Shown piece by piece: positions 1 through 7,853 of a stretch of 36,920 bases of DNA (positions are counted from its first letter, which is position 1; each line of letters starts with the position of its first letter). The notes beneath the pieces are model-generated. The model did not search any database. It worked only from the letters and a program-made list of their open reading frames with translations, and was not told the DNA's origin. A program made the translations under genes and the position numbers. The stretch is from Chloroflexota bacterium (lineage in GTDB: Bacteria; Chloroflexota; JAHJIN01), in contig JAHJIN010000201.1 in assembly GCA_018823415.1 (NCBI GenBank), positions 1 to 36,920 of the forward strand, read 5' to 3'.

Positions 1-4
1 ACTA

Positions 5-35
5 GTACACTGCGGCGGAAATCCTTCAGTAGTTT
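5..35. repeat. Left terminal inverted repeat of the IS630 element
   Basis: The left end starts GTACACTGCGG and ends CAGTAGTTT. It matches the reverse complement of 1380-1410 at 26 of 31 positions. Confidence 0.85.
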
Positions 36-67
36 CGGGTGCCTGAATATGAAACGGAGTTGTCAAG

Positions 68-1381
68 ATGGTATTCCTGTGGCATAATCTGAGGCCGCGT
101 ACCTACTACTCGCAGCAGAAAGGTCTTACCATGCGCGGCCCGCAACCAACGTCCGTCCAACTCTCGTCCACATTTCAGGAGATACTGGAACAGATCAGCC
201 GCTGTTACACCCTGCCCTATTGGTTAGTCCTGCGGGCCAAGATCGTGCTCGCGGCGGCCACGGGGGCCAATAACACGGTCATCGCGCACCAGCTCGATGC
301 GACGGTCGACACGGTTCGCAAGTGGCGAACGCGCTGGAGTGCGGCGACGTCGCGGCTGGTCACCGCCGAGGCCGAGGGCCAAACGCCCCCCGAACTCGCG
401 ACCCTGGTCCGCGTGATCTTGGGCGATACACCCCGGCCCGGCGCGCCGGACACCTTCACGCCCGAGCAACTGGCGCACATCATCGCCGTGGCCTGCGAAG
501 ACCCGCGCGAATCAGACCGGGAGATCTCGCATTGGACGGGCCAGGAACTAGCCGATGAAGTATGCCAACGAAACATCGTCCCAACCATCTCGGGGCGGCA
601 CGTGAGCCGGTTGCTGGCGGCGGGGGACATAAAACCCCACCGGAGCCGTTATTGGCTCAATAACGAACGGCCCCAGAACCCAACCAAGTTCGACGCGGAG
701 GTCAAAACCGTGTGTGATCACTATGCCGCCGCGCCAGCGCGCTATCGCCAAGGCACTCATCTGGTCAGTCTGGATGAGAAAACGGGTATCCAGGCCCTGG
801 AACGCGCCCATCCCACCCGTCCGCTGCGGCCAGGTCAGATCGAGTTGCGCGAGTTCGAGTACATTCGGCACGGAACCCTGACCTTGATCGCCAATCTGGA
901 AGTGGCCACGGGCCAGATCATCGCGCCCTCGCTGGGCCCCACGCGGACCGAAGACGACACCGTGGCCCACGTACGCCAGACCATCGCCACTGATCCCGCG
1001 GCCGAATGGGTCTTCATCACCGACCAACTCAACACCCATATGTCCGAGGGCTTGGTCCGCCTGGTGGCTGAATTATGCCAACTCGACCTCGACCTGGGGA
1101 TCAAGGAAAAGTCGGGCATCCTACAGTCTATGGCTACCCGCAAGGCCTTTTTGGCAGATGGCCGCCACCGCATCCGGTTTGTCTACACCCCGAAACACAC
1201 CTCCTGGCTGAACCAGATCGAGATCTGGTTCAGTATCCTGGTGCGCAAGTTGTTGAAACGGGCGAGCTTCGCTTCAGTGGAGGAATTACGCCAACGGATT
1301 CTCAACTTCATCGACTATTTCAACCGCACGCTGGCCAAGCCATTCAAGTGGACGTACACTGGCCGGCCCCTGGTGGCCTAA
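68..1381 (+). CDS. IS630-family DDE transposase
   Basis: The 437-residue protein catalyses cut-and-paste movement of the surrounding element. An N-terminal helix-turn-helix region (about residues 45-95, with a QLDATVDTVRKWRTRW stretch typical of IS630 HTH domains) precedes a second helical segment (about 125-190) and a DDE RNase-H-like core. The catalytic triad is visible: Asp236 in SLDEKTG, Asp319 in FITDQLN and Glu385 in SWLNQIEIWF. The start at 68 has GGAG 8 bases upstream; an internal ATG at 131 with AAAGG upstream is an alternative and would still keep the HTH. The TAA stop overlaps the right inverted repeat. Length and catalytic residues suggest it is functional. Identification is by family motifs only. 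Confidence 0.93.
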   Translation: MVFLWHNLRPRTYYSQQKGLTMRGPQPTSVQLSSTFQEILEQISRCYTLPYWLVLRAKIVLAAATGANNTVIAHQLDATVDTVRKWRTRWSAATSRLVTAEAEGQTPPELATLVRVILGDTPRPGAPDTFTPEQLAHIIAVACEDPRESDREISHWTGQELADEVCQRNIVPTISGRHVSRLLAAGDIKPHRSRYWLNNERPQNPTKFDAEVKTVCDHYAAAPARYRQGTHLVSLDEKTGIQALERAHPTRPLRPGQIELREFEYIRHGTLTLIANLEVATGQIIAPSLGPTRTEDDTVAHVRQTIATDPAAEWVFITDQLNTHMSEGLVRLVAELCQLDLDLGIKEKSGILQSMATRKAFLADGRHRIRFVYTPKHTSWLNQIEIWFSILVRKLLKRASFASVEELRQRILNFIDYFNRTLAKPFKWTYTGRPLVA

Positions 1382-2877
1382 ACTACCGAGGGATTTAGGC
1401 CGCCGTGTACTAGGGCCTCCGTGCCGGCGGCCGGGTTCAAGATGCCAAACGCCACCGCCCGCCCGGCATGGATCGCCGGATGTTCGTTAACGACGGCTTC
1501 CACGTCTTCGGGAAAGATATTGCGCCCGCCGACGATGATCAGGTCTTTGCGCCGCCCGGTGACATAGACCTCTCCATCCAGGCAGAAGCCCAGGTCGCCG
1601 GACCAGAGCGCGCCGTCATGCAGTGTCTCCGCCGTCAATTCGGGCTGGCGATGATAGCCGGCAAAGAGGCTATTGCTGCGAATCACCAGCTCGCCGATAT
1701 AGCCTGCGGGTAGGCTGGCGCCGTCGGCATCTACCACGGTGACGGTGGTCTGCGGCAAGCAGCGACCGCACGAAATCAGTTCGACGGCGCCGGGCATGCC
1801 GCGCTGGGTGATCTGCACCTGGTCGCCTCGACGGAGCGCTCGACCGTACACCCAGAGTCGCGTCGGTGGCTCGCCGACGCCAATCCCGGATAGGGTGATG
1901 CCCATGACATTCTCGGCCATGCCATAGATGGTGTGCAGGGCATTGGGCGCCAGGCCATAGGGTTTCCCCGCCTGGTACAAGGCATCCATGTTGGCAGCGC
2001 GCACCGGTTCGGAGCCGTTGACGATCGCTCGCACGCAGGAGAGATCCAGCGCGGCGGGAGGGTGGCGTTCCAATCGGTCGGCCAGGAACTGGAAGGCAAA
2101 GTTGGGCAGAAAGGCCAGCGTGCAGCGCTGTTCTGCCATCAGCTCCAACATGCGCAGCGGCGCGAGCACCCAGTCCGTCACTGCCTGCGTGACGATCGGC
2201 ATGTGTGTCACCAGCGGCAGCAGGAAGGCCGATACCAGTCCCATGTCGTGGTAGAGTGGCAGCCAACTGTACATCACGTCCTGCGGCTGGATCGCCATGC
2301 ACTGGGCCAGACAGTGCAGGTGGTTCAGTGCCTGGGTGTGGGTTACGGCGACCCCCTTTTGCAGGCCGGTAGTGCCGCCAGAGTGCTGGATAAAGGCAAT
2401 CGCTGTGGGGTCCTCCGGCATCCGTAGCGGGGCGTCATTCTCTGGATCGGTGACGACAGCCGGCAATTCACTCACCCTTGCGCCTGGCACAGCGGTCAGG
2501 ACAGCGCGGAACTCGTCTGGGAGGTCGGGCGAGACGACGATCTGGTCGACGCCCAGGTTGGCGACGACGCCGGCAAGCCCCAACCGGTACTTTTGCGGAT
2601 CTACCTTGAAGGTGGGGTAAGACAGGATCGTCGGCACGGCCCCCAGCCAGAGCGCGCCGGCAAAGGTCGCCATCAGCCCCGCGCCGTGCGGCAACACCAG
2701 CGCCACCAAGTCGCCGGGTGCAACGCCCTGGCGTTGGAGCCAACCGGCATGGCGCCTGGCCCGGGACCAGAAAGCGCCGAAGGTCAACTGTTCGACGCGC
2801 TCCTGGCCGCACCAGTGAGTCAGGAACGGCCGGTCGGGGGGAGCGGCCAGTGCAAGGTCCAGGATCGTGGCGGGCAT
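1378..2877 (-). CDS. Fatty-acyl-AMP ligase / acyl-CoA synthetase-like protein, C-terminus cut off by IS630
   Basis: This adenylate-forming enzyme would activate a fatty or other carboxylic acid to the acyl-AMP. The A3 phosphate loop (IQHSGGTTGLQKGV), a FAAL-like YSWLPLYHDMGL segment, TIYGMAEN, and the A8 hinge GRRKDLIIVGGRNIFPEDVE are all present, so the ATP-binding large domain is complete. After GTEALV the frame runs into the IS inverted repeat and adds about nine foreign residues; the rest of the small C-terminal domain (roughly 70-100 residues expected) is lost. I place the start at the ATG ending at 2877 because the upstream in-frame ATG at 2916 lies inside a TATAAT box; a GAGAGGG sits 12 bases before 2877. 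FAAL rather than CoA ligase is a motif-based inference. Likely impaired or dead. Confidence 0.85.
   Translation of the reverse strand: MPATILDLALAAPPDRPFLTHWCGQERVEQLTFGAFWSRARRHAGWLQRQGVAPGDLVALVLPHGAGLMATFAGALWLGAVPTILSYPTFKVDPQKYRLGLAGVVANLGVDQIVVSPDLPDEFRAVLTAVPGARVSELPAVVTDPENDAPLRMPEDPTAIAFIQHSGGTTGLQKGVAVTHTQALNHLHCLAQCMAIQPQDVMYSWLPLYHDMGLVSAFLLPLVTHMPIVTQAVTDWVLAPLRMLELMAEQRCTLAFLPNFAFQFLADRLERHPPAALDLSCVRAIVNGSEPVRAANMDALYQAGKPYGLAPNALHTIYGMAENVMGITLSGIGVGEPPTRLWVYGRALRRGDQVQITQRGMPGAVELISCGRCLPQTTVTVVDADGASLPAGYIGELVIRSNSLFAGYHRQPELTAETLHDGALWSGDLGFCLDGEVYVTGRRKDLIIVGGRNIFPEDVEAVVNEHPAIHAGRAVAFGILNPAAGTEALVHGGLNPSVV
1380..1410. repeat. Right terminal inverted repeat of the IS630 element
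   Basis: Read on the minus strand it begins GTACACGGCGG and ends CGGTAGTTT, pairing with 5-35. The transposase stop codon and the artificial tail of the truncated ligase gene both lie in it. Confidence 0.85.
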
Positions 2878-2914
2878 GTGAGCGGATATCCCTCTCGGGC
2901 AATTAGTGGGGCGC

Positions 2915-2920
2915 ATTATA
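2915..2920 (-). promoter_or_regulatory. -10 box of the acyl-AMP ligase promoter
   Basis: On the minus strand the bases read TATAAT, a perfect sigma-70 -10 hexamer, about 38 bases before the chosen start codon. No good -35 hexamer is visible 16-18 bp upstream. It overlaps the more upstream candidate ATG, which argues against that start. Confidence 0.5.
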
Positions 2921-2949
2921 CCACATTTTCGGTGAGAGGGAATGAGGAC

Positions 2950-2976
2950 GCCCCGGCAAAGTCGTTTCGCCGGGGC
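2950..2976 (-). terminator. Strong hairpin downstream of the comM remnant
   Basis: GCCCCGGC (2950-2957) pairs with GCCGGGGC (2969-2976), with further AAA/TTT pairing inside the loop. It follows the end of the leftward comM remnant and precedes the ligase promoter. It has no clear T-tract, so it may be a factor-dependent terminator or simply a palindromic repeat. Confidence 0.4.
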
Positions 2977-3015
2977 ACTTAGCGTAGAAGGGCGGAATAC
3001 CCCGAGCCGGTCAAC

Positions 3016-3567
3016 TCACGCAAACTGCCGCGGCCTATACTGAATCGCCTCCGCCACGTGGGCCGGCTGGATGGCCTCGGAACCAGCCAGGTCCGCGATG
3101 GTCCGGGCCAGCTTCAATATGCGATGATAGGCTCGGGCCGACATGTGCAACTGGGTCATGGCGGCCTTGAGCAGGCTCTTGCTGGTGGGATCGAGGGAGC
3201 AGAACTCGCGCACCTCGGCCGGCCCCATGTCGGCGTTGGTGGTGAAGGGGGTGTCCCGCTGCGCGAATCGTTCGCGTTGCACCGCCCGGGCTCGCTCCAC
3301 CCGCTCGCCGCTCTGCGTGCGCGCCGACGGCTAGCCCAGCCGGTCGTCGGCCAGCTTTTCGTAATCGACCCGGGGCACATCCACGTGGATGTCGATACGG
3401 TCGAGGAGGGGGCCGGAGATACGTTTCTGGTAGCGCGTGACCATGCTCGTCGAACAGGTGCACTCGCGGATCGGAATGGAAGCCGCAAGGGCAGGGATAG
3501 TAACAAAAACGCACTTTTGCCTGGGTTTGAGTTGACCGCGGGCCTGGATGGTCACCACCATCGGCAA
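3016..3567 (-). pseudogene. Decayed 3' part of a ComM/YifB-type Mg-chelatase-like ATPase gene (copy 1)
   Basis: The minus strand encodes the end of a ComM-family protein spread over three frames. CPCGFHSDPR lies in one frame (about 3470-3510), ECTCSTSMV through RISGPLLDRIDIHVDVPRVDYEKL in a second (3331-3480), and ERARAVQRERFA through [32 protein letters not shown] in a third (3016-3300). The Walker region and everything N-terminal are absent. At least two frameshifts plus the missing N-terminus make this a pseudogene. Two related remnants lie at 32667-32836 and 32841-33290, so the 3' end of this gene has been duplicated in the region. Intact ComM is about 500 residues and acts in natural transformation. 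Confidence 0.85.
3493..3535. repeat. Dispersed repeat A, copy 1
   Basis: A 43-bp stretch starting AGGGATAGTAACAAAA matches 24918-24960 at 36 of 43 positions without gaps. On the minus strand both read into a FVTIP-like peptide. Here it lies at the broken upstream edge of the comM remnant. Confidence 0.65.
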
Positions 3568-3628
3568 GCTGCGTCATTGTGACTCACCCCTGATTCGTAC
3601 CACCATCACGGGAAGCGTCCACCATTTC

Positions 3629-3697
3629 TGGTAGTGGTGGGCACAACCGAGAAACCGGACTGCTTTTCACCGCCCGGCTGGTGCTCGATTCATGAAC
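3629..3697. repeat. Dispersed repeat B, copy 1
   Basis: A 69-bp stretch with a CACCGCCCGGCTGGTGC core matches 24237-24305 at 60 of 69 positions without gaps. The rest of 3568-3780 holds no recognisable gene. Confidence 0.75.
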
Positions 3698-3783
3698 ACC
3701 ACGCGGCAAAAGCCTGTTGCTACATTCTATACCACGTCGCCGAATCACACAAGCCCCCGCCTGCCCCGGCAAGGAGTCGGCGC

Positions 3784-3812
3784 TTGACAATCTCTCCATA
3801 GTAGTTTATACT
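3784..3812 (+). promoter_or_regulatory. Sigma-70 promoter of the TrmB-ATPase-methyltransferase operon
   Basis: A perfect -35 TTGACA (3784-3789) is followed after exactly 17 bp by TATACT (3807-3812). The predicted start of transcription is near 3819, giving a leader of about 35 bases before the regulator gene. This is the only clear promoter I see for the run of genes up to 15673. Confidence 0.8.
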
Positions 3813-3841
3813 ATCACTAGTGTTTCTATTTAGAACTACTA
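3799..3841. promoter_or_regulatory. Candidate operator around the -10 box and start site
   Basis: TAGTAGTT (3799-3806) is inverted as AACTACTA (3834-3841), flanking the -10 box and the predicted start point. The 8-bp palindrome CACTAGTG (3815-3822) lies almost at the centre of symmetry. The first gene transcribed is a TrmB-type regulator, so autoregulation from this site is a reasonable inference. Confidence 0.5.
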
Positions 3842-3854
3842 AAGGAGGTGAACA

Positions 3855-4637
3855 ATGGATGTACTGACCGGCCTGGCCGCGATGGGCTTTACCGAGTACG
3901 AGGCCAAGGTCTACATGGCCCTCTTGCGCGAGTACCCGGCCACGGGCTACCAGATCAGCAAGACATCCGGCGTGCCGCGGTCCATGGTCTACGCGGCACT
4001 GGGCCGGCTCCACGTGCGGGGCGCCGTGCTCGAAACCCGCGACGAGCGGGCCACGCTGTACCGCCCCCTGCCGCCGGATGTGCTCCTGGACCAGCACGAA
4101 CAGGAGCAGCGCGACCTGCTGGGCGCGATGCGCGAGGGCCTGCGCAAGTTGTACGAGCCCCGGGACGAGGACCGGGTATGGTCCATCAGCAAGCGCCGGT
4201 CCGTGCTGTCCTATGCCATCCAGATGATCCAGCAGGCGCAGGCCGAGGTCTACCTGGTGCTGGCTGATCCCGATCTCGCCGCACTCCATGAGGACATCCG
4301 CGCGGCCTGCGGCCGGGGCGTGGCGGTGAGTGCCCTGTTGACCGGCGCTGCCGAACTGGACTGTGGGCAGGTGGCACGCCACGCGCCCCTGGAAAGCCAG
4401 CTCCAGGGGCTGACGGATACCTTGATGGTGATCGCGGACGGGCGGGAGGTCATGGTCGCCCGCAGCGATACCGAGATGACCGCGACCATCACGCGCAACC
4501 CTAACCTGGTGCTCATCGCTCGGCAGTTTGTGTGGATGGAGTTGTTGGCGCAACGCATCCACACCAGATTGGGGCCGGACCTGCTGGCGCGCCTGGACCC
4601 GGCAGACCGGCAGATCTTTGAGGGCTTGACCGCCTAG
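3855..4637 (+). CDS. TrmB-family transcriptional regulator
   Basis: The 260-residue protein has an N-terminal winged helix (about residues 1-75: GFTEYEAKVYMALL, then GYQISKTSGVPRSMVYAALGRL as recognition region) typical of TrmB regulators. A short coiled linker follows (about 85-110), then a PLD-like effector domain (LVLADPDLAALHEDIRAACGRGVAVSALLTG, about 133-165). TrmB proteins usually bind a small molecule, often a sugar, and repress or activate nearby genes. An AGGAGGTG ribosome site lies 5 bases before ATG. It is the first gene behind a consensus promoter with a symmetrical operator-like site, and the ATPase gene starts 30 bases downstream, so it probably controls the whole operon. Its ligand cannot be told from sequence. 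Confidence 0.9.
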   Translation: MDVLTGLAAMGFTEYEAKVYMALLREYPATGYQISKTSGVPRSMVYAALGRLHVRGAVLETRDERATLYRPLPPDVLLDQHEQEQRDLLGAMREGLRKLYEPRDEDRVWSISKRRSVLSYAIQMIQQAQAEVYLVLADPDLAALHEDIRAACGRGVAVSALLTGAAELDCGQVARHAPLESQLQGLTDTLMVIADGREVMVARSDTEMTATITRNPNLVLIARQFVWMELLAQRIHTRLGPDLLARLDPADRQIFEGLTA

Positions 4638-4667
4638 TCAGCCTGAACGTGTTATCAAGGAGTAATA

Positions 4668-7214
4668 GTGGAAACAACCGATGCGATAAAGCAGGACAAT
4701 CTGGCACACAAACACGGGCCGCATTATGGCCTGACCGCGGCAGAGGTGCTGGAACGCCGCCGGCAGGTCGGGGAAAACACGTTGCCGACAGCCAAGGGGG
4801 TCTCGGCCTGGACCATTTTGTTGGCCCAGATCAAGAGCCCCCTGGTGTATATCATCCTGGCGGCGGCTATCATCTCCCTCGTAATTGGGGAACTGGGCGA
4901 TTTCGCCATCATCATGGCCGTCGTCGTGCTCGACGTCGTCCTGGGCTTTGTCCAGGAGTACCAGGCGCAGCGGACCTACACTGCCCTCAAGAGCCTGCTC
5001 AAGCCCACGACCACCGTGATCCGCGACGGGGTGCGGCAAGAGATCGAGGTCCGGGAACTGGTGCCCGGCGACCTGGTGGTACTCAACGCCGGCGAGCACG
5101 TGCCGGGCGATGGCGAGATCATCGACAGCCCCAAACTGGCGGTGGACGAGGCCATCCTGACCGGAGAGAGCGAGCCGGTCAACAAGAGCCCCGTTCTCGG
5201 CCAGAACCAGGTCTTTATGGGCACGACGGTGGTGACCGGACGAGGGCTGATGCGCGTGACCGGCACCGGCACCCACACCGAACTGGGCCAGATTGCCGCC
5301 AGCATTCAGGAGGACGAGCCGGAAGAGACCCCCTTGCAGGTGCGCCTGCGGGGATTCAGCCACACGCTCACCCGCCTGGTGATCCTGATCACGGTGGCGA
5401 TTCTGATCACCGGCCTCATCTCGGGTCGGCCCTTGCCGGATATGCTGCGCGTCTCGATCATCCTGGCTATCGCGGCCGTGCCGGAAGGGCTGCTCATCGC
5501 CGTGACGGTGATCCTGGTCCTGGGCATGCGCAAGATCCTCAAGCGGAACGGCCTGGTCAAAAGGCTCGTGGCTGTGGAAACCCTGGGGTCCGTCACAGTG
5601 ATCTGCACCGACAAGACCGGCACCCTGACCGAGGGCCGGATGCGGGTCACGCGCAGCGATCTGGTCAACGAACAGCAGGCGCTGGAGATCATGGTCCTCT
5701 GCAACGACCTGGAGGGGCCGGTGGACATTGCCCTCTGGGAGCATGCCCGCATGCAACTGTCAGCTGATCCCCAGGAACTGGCGGATCGGTCGGAGCGACT
5801 GGCCGAAGAGCTGTTCAGCAGCGAGACCAAGTTCATGATCACGGCCAACCGCACCAATGGGCAGTCCTTCGACTATTTGAAAGGCGCCCCCGAGATCGTG
5901 TTGGAGATGTGCCAGATCACACCGGCGGAACGCGCCCAGATCCTGGACGAGACGGACCGCTGGGCCAGCGAGGGGCTGCGCCTGCTGGGTTTGGCGTCCC
6001 GTCCGCAGGGTGCGCTCCAAGACCGCACCGGCTATACCTGGCTGGGCCTGGTGGCGATGGAGGACCCCATCCGCGAGGGGGTCCACGAAGCTATCCAGGT
6101 GGCCCAGCGGGGCGGGATCCAGGTCAAGATGATCACTGGCGATTATCGGCGCACGGCCGAGCGGATCGCGCGCAACATCGGCCTGGCAGTAGGGGACGAT
6201 CAGATCCTGGATGGGGCCGAACTGACTGCCCTGGACGACATCCAACTCCAGGCCCGGGTGGGCCAGACGGTCGTCTTTGCACGGATCCGGCCCCGGGACA
6301 AGCTGCGCATCGTCCGGGCGCTCCAAGCCCAGGGCGAGATCACGGCCATGATCGGCGATGGGGTGAACGACGCCCCGGCGCTGCAGCGAGCCAATATCGG
6401 CGTGGTCGTGGGCAGCGCCACCGACGTGGCCAAGGAAACGGCCGACCTGATCCTGCTGGACAACAACTTTCGGACGGTGGTCGCGGCGGTGGAAGAAGGC
6501 CGGGTGATCTTTGAGAACATCCGCAAGGTCGTGGCGTACACCTTGTCCAACTCGTTTGCCGAGGTCCTGGCGATCTTTGGCGCCATGATGCTGGGCTGGC
6601 CGGCGCCCCTGGCCGTGGCTCAGATCCTGTGGATCCACCTGATCTGCGATGGACCCTCGGACATCGTGCTGGGGTTCGAACCCCAGGAAGAGGGCATCAT
6701 GGAAGAAATGCCCAAGTCACCGCAGGAACCGATCCTGAATCGCCTGGGGTTGGTGTTGATCGGCATCATCAGTGGCAGCAGCGCGCTGGTGGTCCTGGCC
6801 TTGTTCGGCCATTATTACCTGCAGCATGGCAGCGCCGTCGAGGGTCAGAGTTTCGCCTTTGCCTCCTTTGCCGTGAACTCGATGATCTATATCTTTGGTT
6901 ACCGCAGCCTGCGCCGGCCCCTCTGGCGCAGTGGCTCGCTGAGCCGGAACAAGCCCCTGGTGGTGGCCGTGCTGGCCGGCCTGGCCCTGGCCTTTGGCGC
7001 GTTCCTGGTGCCCCCCATCCGTGATCTGCTGGGCATCGTGCCCTTGTTGCCGCACCAGTGGGTCCTGATCCTGGGTGTGGCGTTCTCGCTGCTCGGCGTC
7101 GTCGAGGTCGGCAAGTGGATCACGAACACCTTTGCTGCCCGGACCAGGCGGGCTGGCGTCTCGCCGCGTGGAGTCGCGCTGCCTGATGGGTTGGCACCGA
7201 GAGGACAGGGATGA
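4668..7214 (+). CDS. P-type cation-transporting ATPase (P2-like, HAD-IC superfamily)
   Basis: This 848-residue membrane pump uses ATP to move a cation. It has the cation-ATPase N-terminal motif (YGLTAAEVLERRRQVGENTLP), the M1-M2 hairpin, the actuator loop TGES (165-168), M4 with PEGLL, the phosphorylation site DKTGTLT (Asp315), a short nucleotide-binding domain with KGAPE, the MITGD hinge, GDGVNDAP (563-570) and a C-terminal membrane block. P2 pumps usually have PEGLP at M4; the Pro-to-Leu change leaves ion choice open (Ca, Mg, Mn or others). The start is GTG with AAGGAG 5 bases before it. Its last bases overlap the next gene by 4 (ATGA). Finding it at the head of a methyltransferase-rich operon is unusual; export or ion homeostasis linked to the pathway is inference. 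Confidence 0.92.
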   Translation: METTDAIKQDNLAHKHGPHYGLTAAEVLERRRQVGENTLPTAKGVSAWTILLAQIKSPLVYIILAAAIISLVIGELGDFAIIMAVVVLDVVLGFVQEYQAQRTYTALKSLLKPTTTVIRDGVRQEIEVRELVPGDLVVLNAGEHVPGDGEIIDSPKLAVDEAILTGESEPVNKSPVLGQNQVFMGTTVVTGRGLMRVTGTGTHTELGQIAASIQEDEPEETPLQVRLRGFSHTLTRLVILITVAILITGLISGRPLPDMLRVSIILAIAAVPEGLLIAVTVILVLGMRKILKRNGLVKRLVAVETLGSVTVICTDKTGTLTEGRMRVTRSDLVNEQQALEIMVLCNDLEGPVDIALWEHARMQLSADPQELADRSERLAEELFSSETKFMITANRTNGQSFDYLKGAPEIVLEMCQITPAERAQILDETDRWASEGLRLLGLASRPQGALQDRTGYTWLGLVAMEDPIREGVHEAIQVAQRGGIQVKMITGDYRRTAERIARNIGLAVGDDQILDGAELTALDDIQLQARVGQTVVFARIRPRDKLRIVRALQAQGEITAMIGDGVNDAPALQRANIGVVVGSATDVAKETADLILLDNNFRTVVAAVEEGRVIFENIRKVVAYTLSNSFAEVLAIFGAMMLGWPAPLAVAQILWIHLICDGPSDIVLGFEPQEEGIMEEMPKSPQEPILNRLGLVLIGIISGSSALVVLALFGHYYLQHGSAVEGQSFAFASFAVNSMIYIFGYRSLRRPLWRSGSLSRNKPLVVAVLAGLALAFGAFLVPPIRDLLGIVPLLPHQWVLILGVAFSLLGVVEVGKWITNTFAARTRRAGVSPRGVALPDGLAPRGQG

Positions 7215-7840
7215 AACTCACCAACCGCTGGAATCGCATCGCGTACCGGTTGTGGTCGCCGGTCTACGATGGCCTCTTTGACCGCTTTTTCGCCGCTCCC
7301 GGCCGGCGCCGGTCGATGGCGGTGTTGAACCCGCAGCCCGGCGAGCGCGTGCTGCTGGTGGGCGTGGGCACCGGGGCCGACCTGCCACTGCTGCCGGCCG
7401 GCGTGACGGCGGTGGGCCTGGACCTCAGCCCGGCGATGCTGGCCCGGGCCCGGGCCAAGCTACCGCTACCGGAACGGCCGGTGACGCTGCTCCAGGGGGA
7501 CGCCGGTGTCCTGCCCCTGGGCAGTGAGACGTTCGACGCGGCGCTGCTGAACCTGGTCCTGAGTGTGGTCCCGGACGGCGCGGCGTGCCTGCGGGAGACG
7601 CTGCGAACGCTCAAACCCGGCGGCCGGATCGTCGTCTTTGACAAGTTCACGCCGGACGGCGCGCGACCGGGAGCCGGCCGCCGACTGATCAACCTGGTCA
7701 CCATGTTTTTCGGCACCGACATCACCCGTCGCCTGGGCGACATTGTGGCCGGAAGCCCCTGCCGCATCGTCCACGACGAGCCGAGCCTGTTGCGCGGGAC
7801 CTACCGGGTAGTCGAGATCCGGCCAGCTAACTCTGAATGA
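7211..7840 (+). CDS. Class I SAM-dependent methyltransferase (UbiE/PmtA-like)
   Basis: The 209-residue soluble enzyme carries the SAM-binding motif I VLLVGVGTGADLPLL (about residues 46-60), the acidic loop VGLDLSPAMLARAR (about 68-81), a motif II region LLQGDAGVLPLG and a motif III segment LKPGGRIVVFDKF. The N-terminus NRWNRIAYRLWSPVYD resembles the start of phospholipid N-methyltransferases and UbiE-like enzymes; that placement is tentative and the substrate is unknown. It starts inside the stop of the ATPase gene (ATGA overlap), so translation is coupled, and the next gene begins 13 bases after its stop. Confidence 0.87.
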   Translation: MKLTNRWNRIAYRLWSPVYDGLFDRFFAAPGRRRSMAVLNPQPGERVLLVGVGTGADLPLLPAGVTAVGLDLSPAMLARARAKLPLPERPVTLLQGDAGVLPLGSETFDAALLNLVLSVVPDGAACLRETLRTLKPGGRIVVFDKFTPDGARPGAGRRLINLVTMFFGTDITRRLGDIVAGSPCRIVHDEPSLLRGTYRVVEIRPANSE

Positions 7841-7853
7841 CAAGAGGTGAGAC

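Larger units (their letters stand above)
3..1412 (+). mobile_element. IS630-family insertion sequence (complete)
   Basis: The element is bounded by imperfect 31-bp inverted repeats (5-35 and 1380-1410; 26 of 31 positions match) that begin GTACAC, and by a TA dinucleotide on each side (3-4 and 1411-1412). TA target duplication is typical of IS630/Tc1-mariner elements. It carries one full-length DDE transposase. It lies in the 3' part of a leftward acyl-AMP ligase gene: the TA falls within a CTA (Leu) codon, so removing the element would restore the reading frame. The good ends and intact transposase suggest a recent insertion. Confidence 0.9.

Noticed and set aside
2875..2916. Upstream ATG start of the acyl-AMP ligase at 2916
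   Set aside because: It lies within the TATAAT promoter box, so it would not be on the transcript; the ATG ending at 2877 fits better.
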